Source of the DNA: an uncultured Phycisphaerales bacterium
Lineage (GTDB): Bacteria > Planctomycetota > Phycisphaerae > Phycisphaerales > SM1A02
Direction of reading: 5' to 3'
DNA: 7,699 nt
NCBI GenBank assembly: GCA_946886375.1
Contig: CAMPIL010000172.1
Span: 1 to 7,699, forward strand
The position numbers and the translations under genes are program-made. Shown here in pieces: positions 6,128 through 7,699 of the stretch. The stretch's first letter is position 1, and each line of letters starts with the position of its first letter. The notes below the pieces were generated by a model. The model had not been told where the DNA came from. It did not search any database and was given only the letters and a program-made list of their open reading frames with translations.

Positions 6128-7450
6128 CTACTGGCACGCGCCCCAATCGTTGATCACCGCCAGCAAATCGTTGACATTGACCGAGCCGTTGCCACCTGCC
6201 GGCGCGATATCCGCAGGACAGGAAGCCGGCGGCGCGGGGCATGCACCCCAGGCATTGATGACGGCCAAGAGGTCGTTGACGTTCACCACTCCGTTGCCGC
6301 CCGCCGGATGAATGTCGGCCGGGCACGAAGGCGCGCACGGGTTTGGCCCGGTGCAGATCGAACCAGGTCCGCCCCACGTGCCGGCAATCGAATCGCAATC
6401 AACCAACGAGACGTCATCGATGCATGTGCGTCCGAGGCAGCACTTGCCCAAGGGTTCCGGACAGAAAACCGTGCTGCAGTTGGTCGCATTACCCATGAAC
6501 GTGCCGCCCAACGCTTGGCAACTCGCGGGCGAATGATTGTTCTGGCAGGTTCCGTTGCTCGTGATGCAGCAAGCCCCGATGGGGAAGCACACGAACGTGG
6601 AGCAGTTGGTGCCCACGCCCTGGAATACGCCTCCGGCTGCAGCACATTGCGTTTGCGTGAAGTTCACGCACGATTGCGTCGACGCGACGCAGCAGGCGCC
6701 TCTGCAGGAATTTGCATTGCACGTCGAATTCGCACCCAGGAACGTCCCGCCTTGCGCAGTGCACGCCGTCTGCGTCACGCCGTTGGTGCAGACGCCGTCG
6801 ACGCAGCACGCGCCGGAGTCCGGACACAGCACGACAGCGCGAATCACAAAGTCGCCGCTCACGCCGAGCAAGCACGAATTGAACCACCCGCCAGGAATTG
6901 CGAACAACGCGTTCTTCTGACTGAACTGGCAACCCTGATCGGTAATCACGCTCGGACCGTTGCTGGGTGACGGCGAATTCGCAAATTTGAAAGACACGAC
7001 GAACACCTGCCCCTGGGTCACATTGACGCTGAGCGGGATCGCATTCTGATCGTCCATGAATCGGAATTCGTTCATCGCGCCGTCGGTCATCACTGGCCCT
7101 TCCAGGATTGCTGGCGCGTTGTTTGATGAGTTCATCATCACCGGGCCGGGCGTCGGAAACGTTCCCGCCGAGAAAATCGTGATCGACTCTTCAAGCGATT
7201 GCCCCGTGCCGCCGGTTTGTGAAAGCCATGCCACCTGCACCGCGACAATCGTGCCCGTGCACGGGGCGGTCAGCCACGCCGCCGCGCTTTCACCTGCGAT
7301 GAATCCAACCTGAACCGCAGCCGGCCCGCCGCTCACGAACGTGTCGTTCTTCACCGTCACTTCGGCGGCATGCAGTCGCCCGCAGGTCAGCAATCCCAAG
7401 CCCAAAACAACGGAAAAAATCCGCACGCAAGAATTCTGAAACAGCGGCAT
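6128..7450 (-). CDS. Secreted protein with six-Cys repeats and tandem C-terminal dockerin-like motifs
   Basis: A 440-residue exported protein. The Sec signal peptide comprises basic/polar residues up to R10, a hydrophobic core at 11-22 and probable cleavage at L-H-A-A near 28. Residues about 30-208 form a beta-strand-rich domain with Gly/Ser/Thr/Asn loops that I do not recognise. Residues 213-372 hold four repeats of about 38-40 residues, each opening G-(A/K)-C-C and each with six cysteines; the first three carry G-G-x-F-x-G near the fifth cysteine. The C-terminus has two 29-residue units (376-404 and 411-439) opening C-P-A-D-I and containing V-N-V-N-D-L-L-A-V-I-N and W-G-A-C. These resemble the F-hand calcium-binding half-repeats of type I dockerins that end many planctomycete secreted proteins. 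It probably works outside the cytoplasm in an oxidising compartment; the C-terminal pair may anchor it or mediate interaction. ATG 7450 has a GGAG site 8 bases upstream. Confidence 0.88.
   Translation of the reverse strand: MPLFQNSCVRIFSVVLGLGLLTCGRLHAAEVTVKNDTFVSGGPAAVQVGFIAGESAAAWLTAPCTGTIVAVQVAWLSQTGGTGQSLEESITIFSAGTFPTPGPVMMNSSNNAPAILEGPVMTDGAMNEFRFMDDQNAIPLSVNVTQGQVFVVSFKFANSPSPSNGPSVITDQGCQFSQKNALFAIPGGWFNSCLLGVSGDFVIRAVVLCPDSGACCVDGVCTNGVTQTACTAQGGTFLGANSTCNANSCRGACCVASTQSCVNFTQTQCAAAGGVFQGVGTNCSTFVCFPIGACCITSNGTCQNNHSPASCQALGGTFMGNATNCSTVFCPEPLGKCCLGRTCIDDVSLVDCDSIAGTWGGPGSICTGPNPCAPSCPADIHPAGGNGVVNVNDLLAVINAWGACPAPPASCPADIAPAGGNGSVNVNDLLAVINDWGACQ
6134..6220 (-). repeat. Dockerin-like unit, second copy (residues 411-439)
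   Basis: This 87-base unit encodes 29 residues and ends one codon before the stop. It matches the first copy at 26 of 29 residues by my count; the differences lie in the loop after C-P-A-D-I, before V-N-V-N-D and before W-G-A-C. Confidence 0.8.
6239..6325 (-). repeat. Dockerin-like unit, first copy (residues 376-404)
   Basis: An 87-base unit with the same frame and length as the second copy, separated from it by a six-residue Pro/Ala linker. At DNA level the two copies agree at only about 70 percent of positions by hand alignment, so most differences are synonymous. Confidence 0.8.
6335..6814 (-). repeat. Four six-cysteine repeats
   Basis: The repeats cover residues 213-249, 251-288, 292-330 and 335-372. 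Their cysteines are 215/216/221/230/244/249, 253/254/261/270/283/288, 294/295/302/311/325/330 and 337/338/343/352/366/372. The shared pattern is C-C, 4-6 residues, C, 8 residues, C, 12-13 residues, C, 4-5 residues, C. The even, conserved count suggests three disulfides per repeat. The last copy is the most diverged (G-K-C-C opening, G-T-W-G in place of G-G-x-F-x-G). Confidence 0.8.
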
Positions 7451-7458
7451 CGGGGGTG

Positions 7459-7462
7459 CTCC
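7459..7462 (-). promoter_or_regulatory. Ribosome-binding site of the cysteine-repeat gene
   Basis: Read on the minus strand this is GGAG, 8 bases before ATG 7450. It supports that start, which also begins the signal peptide. The stretch 7463-7577 shows no clear promoter or gene. Confidence 0.55.
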
Positions 7463-7577
7463 AGCAATGTGGATAAGATGAACAGCACGGCAACAGCCCG
7501 CCCCAACCCGCCAGGCTCATGCTCAGTATGACTCGGATTTGCCGCCAACGCCAGATAATTCCGGGGGCGAGGGCATC

Positions 7578-7699
7578 ATTTGGCGATGTAGTGATGTGGT
7601 GATTTGGTCATTTGATGAAGCGCTGATTCCAGTCGCACATTGCCATATCGCCACATCGCAACGTCGCCATATCACCACATCGCCAAATCACCACATCCT
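7578..7699. repeat. Array of 8-bp repeats in two inverted arms
   Basis: The left arm (7578 to about 7617) reads as 8-base units close to ATNTGGTG: ATTTGGCG, ATGTAGTG, ATGTGGTG, ATTTGGTC, ATTTGATG. The right arm (7636 to 7699, cut by the window edge) reads as 8-base units of the complementary sense: CACATTGC, CATATCGC, CACATCGC, AACGTCGC, CATATCAC, CACATCGC, CAAATCAC. The outer ends pair well: 7578-7595 against 7671-7688 matches at 17 of 18 positions. The centre is about 18 bases and includes the palindrome AGCGCT (7619-7624). The array is upstream of the minus-strand gene and non-coding as far as I can see. Confidence 0.85.

Noticed and set aside
6308..6970. A 220-residue + strand open frame opposite the cysteine-repeat protein
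   Set aside because: It is Arg/Ala-rich with no domain. The minus strand has a signal peptide, ordered repeats and a ribosome-binding site.
7578..7699. CRISPR array
   Set aside because: The repeat unit is only 8 bases, there are no unique spacers and the arms are inverted, so it is a microsatellite-like or palindromic element.

Overview
The window looks like the chromosome of a planctomycete, probably of the Phycisphaerae or a related lineage. The sequence is GC-rich. It encodes two Sec-exported proteins of kinds common in that phylum: a right-handed beta-helix protein ending in a 'choice-of-anchor Q'-type motif, and a protein ending in two short C-P-A-D-I ... V-N-V-N-D-L-L ... W-G-A-C dockerin-like units. 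It also carries a NfeD/flotillin gene pair. The taxonomic assignment is inference from protein style; no rRNA or other marker gene is present.

Layout. Positions 3-110 may be the tail of an upstream gene on the + strand. Positions 118-912 (+) encode an alpha/beta hydrolase with a visible Ser-Asp-His triad. Positions 1104-1685 and 1717-3348 (+) form a two-gene operon: a small membrane protein with a C-terminal OB-like domain (NfeD/YuaF/YqiJ type) and a flotillin (YqiK/FloT type). A hairpin at 3354-3383 separates this operon from a convergent gene, 3473-5017 (-), for a secreted beta-helix protein. A gene-free stretch (5018-5461) follows, containing a terminator-like hairpin, a second hairpin abutting it and a 15-bp palindrome. 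tRNA-Ser(UGA) lies at 5462-5550 (+). A sigma70-like promoter leads into a small double-ACT-domain protein at 5705-6106 (+). Converging on it is 6128-7450 (-), a secreted protein with an N-terminal domain I do not recognise, four six-cysteine repeats and two dockerin-like units. The right edge (7578-7699) is an array of 8-bp repeats arranged as two inverted arms that runs off the window.

How the genes relate. The clear functional unit is the NfeD-like/flotillin pair, which in other bacteria organises membrane microdomains. The two minus-strand exported proteins are probably surface or periplasmic structural or adhesive proteins; nothing ties them to the flotillin operon. The hydrolase, tRNA and ACT protein look like ordinary housekeeping genes. 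I see no transposase, integrase, phage gene, CRISPR array, toxin-antitoxin pair or recognisable defence system. The items most worth a second look are the 8-bp inverted array, the six-cysteine repeats, the highly conserved dockerin-like pair and the orphan hairpin cluster upstream of tRNA-Ser.
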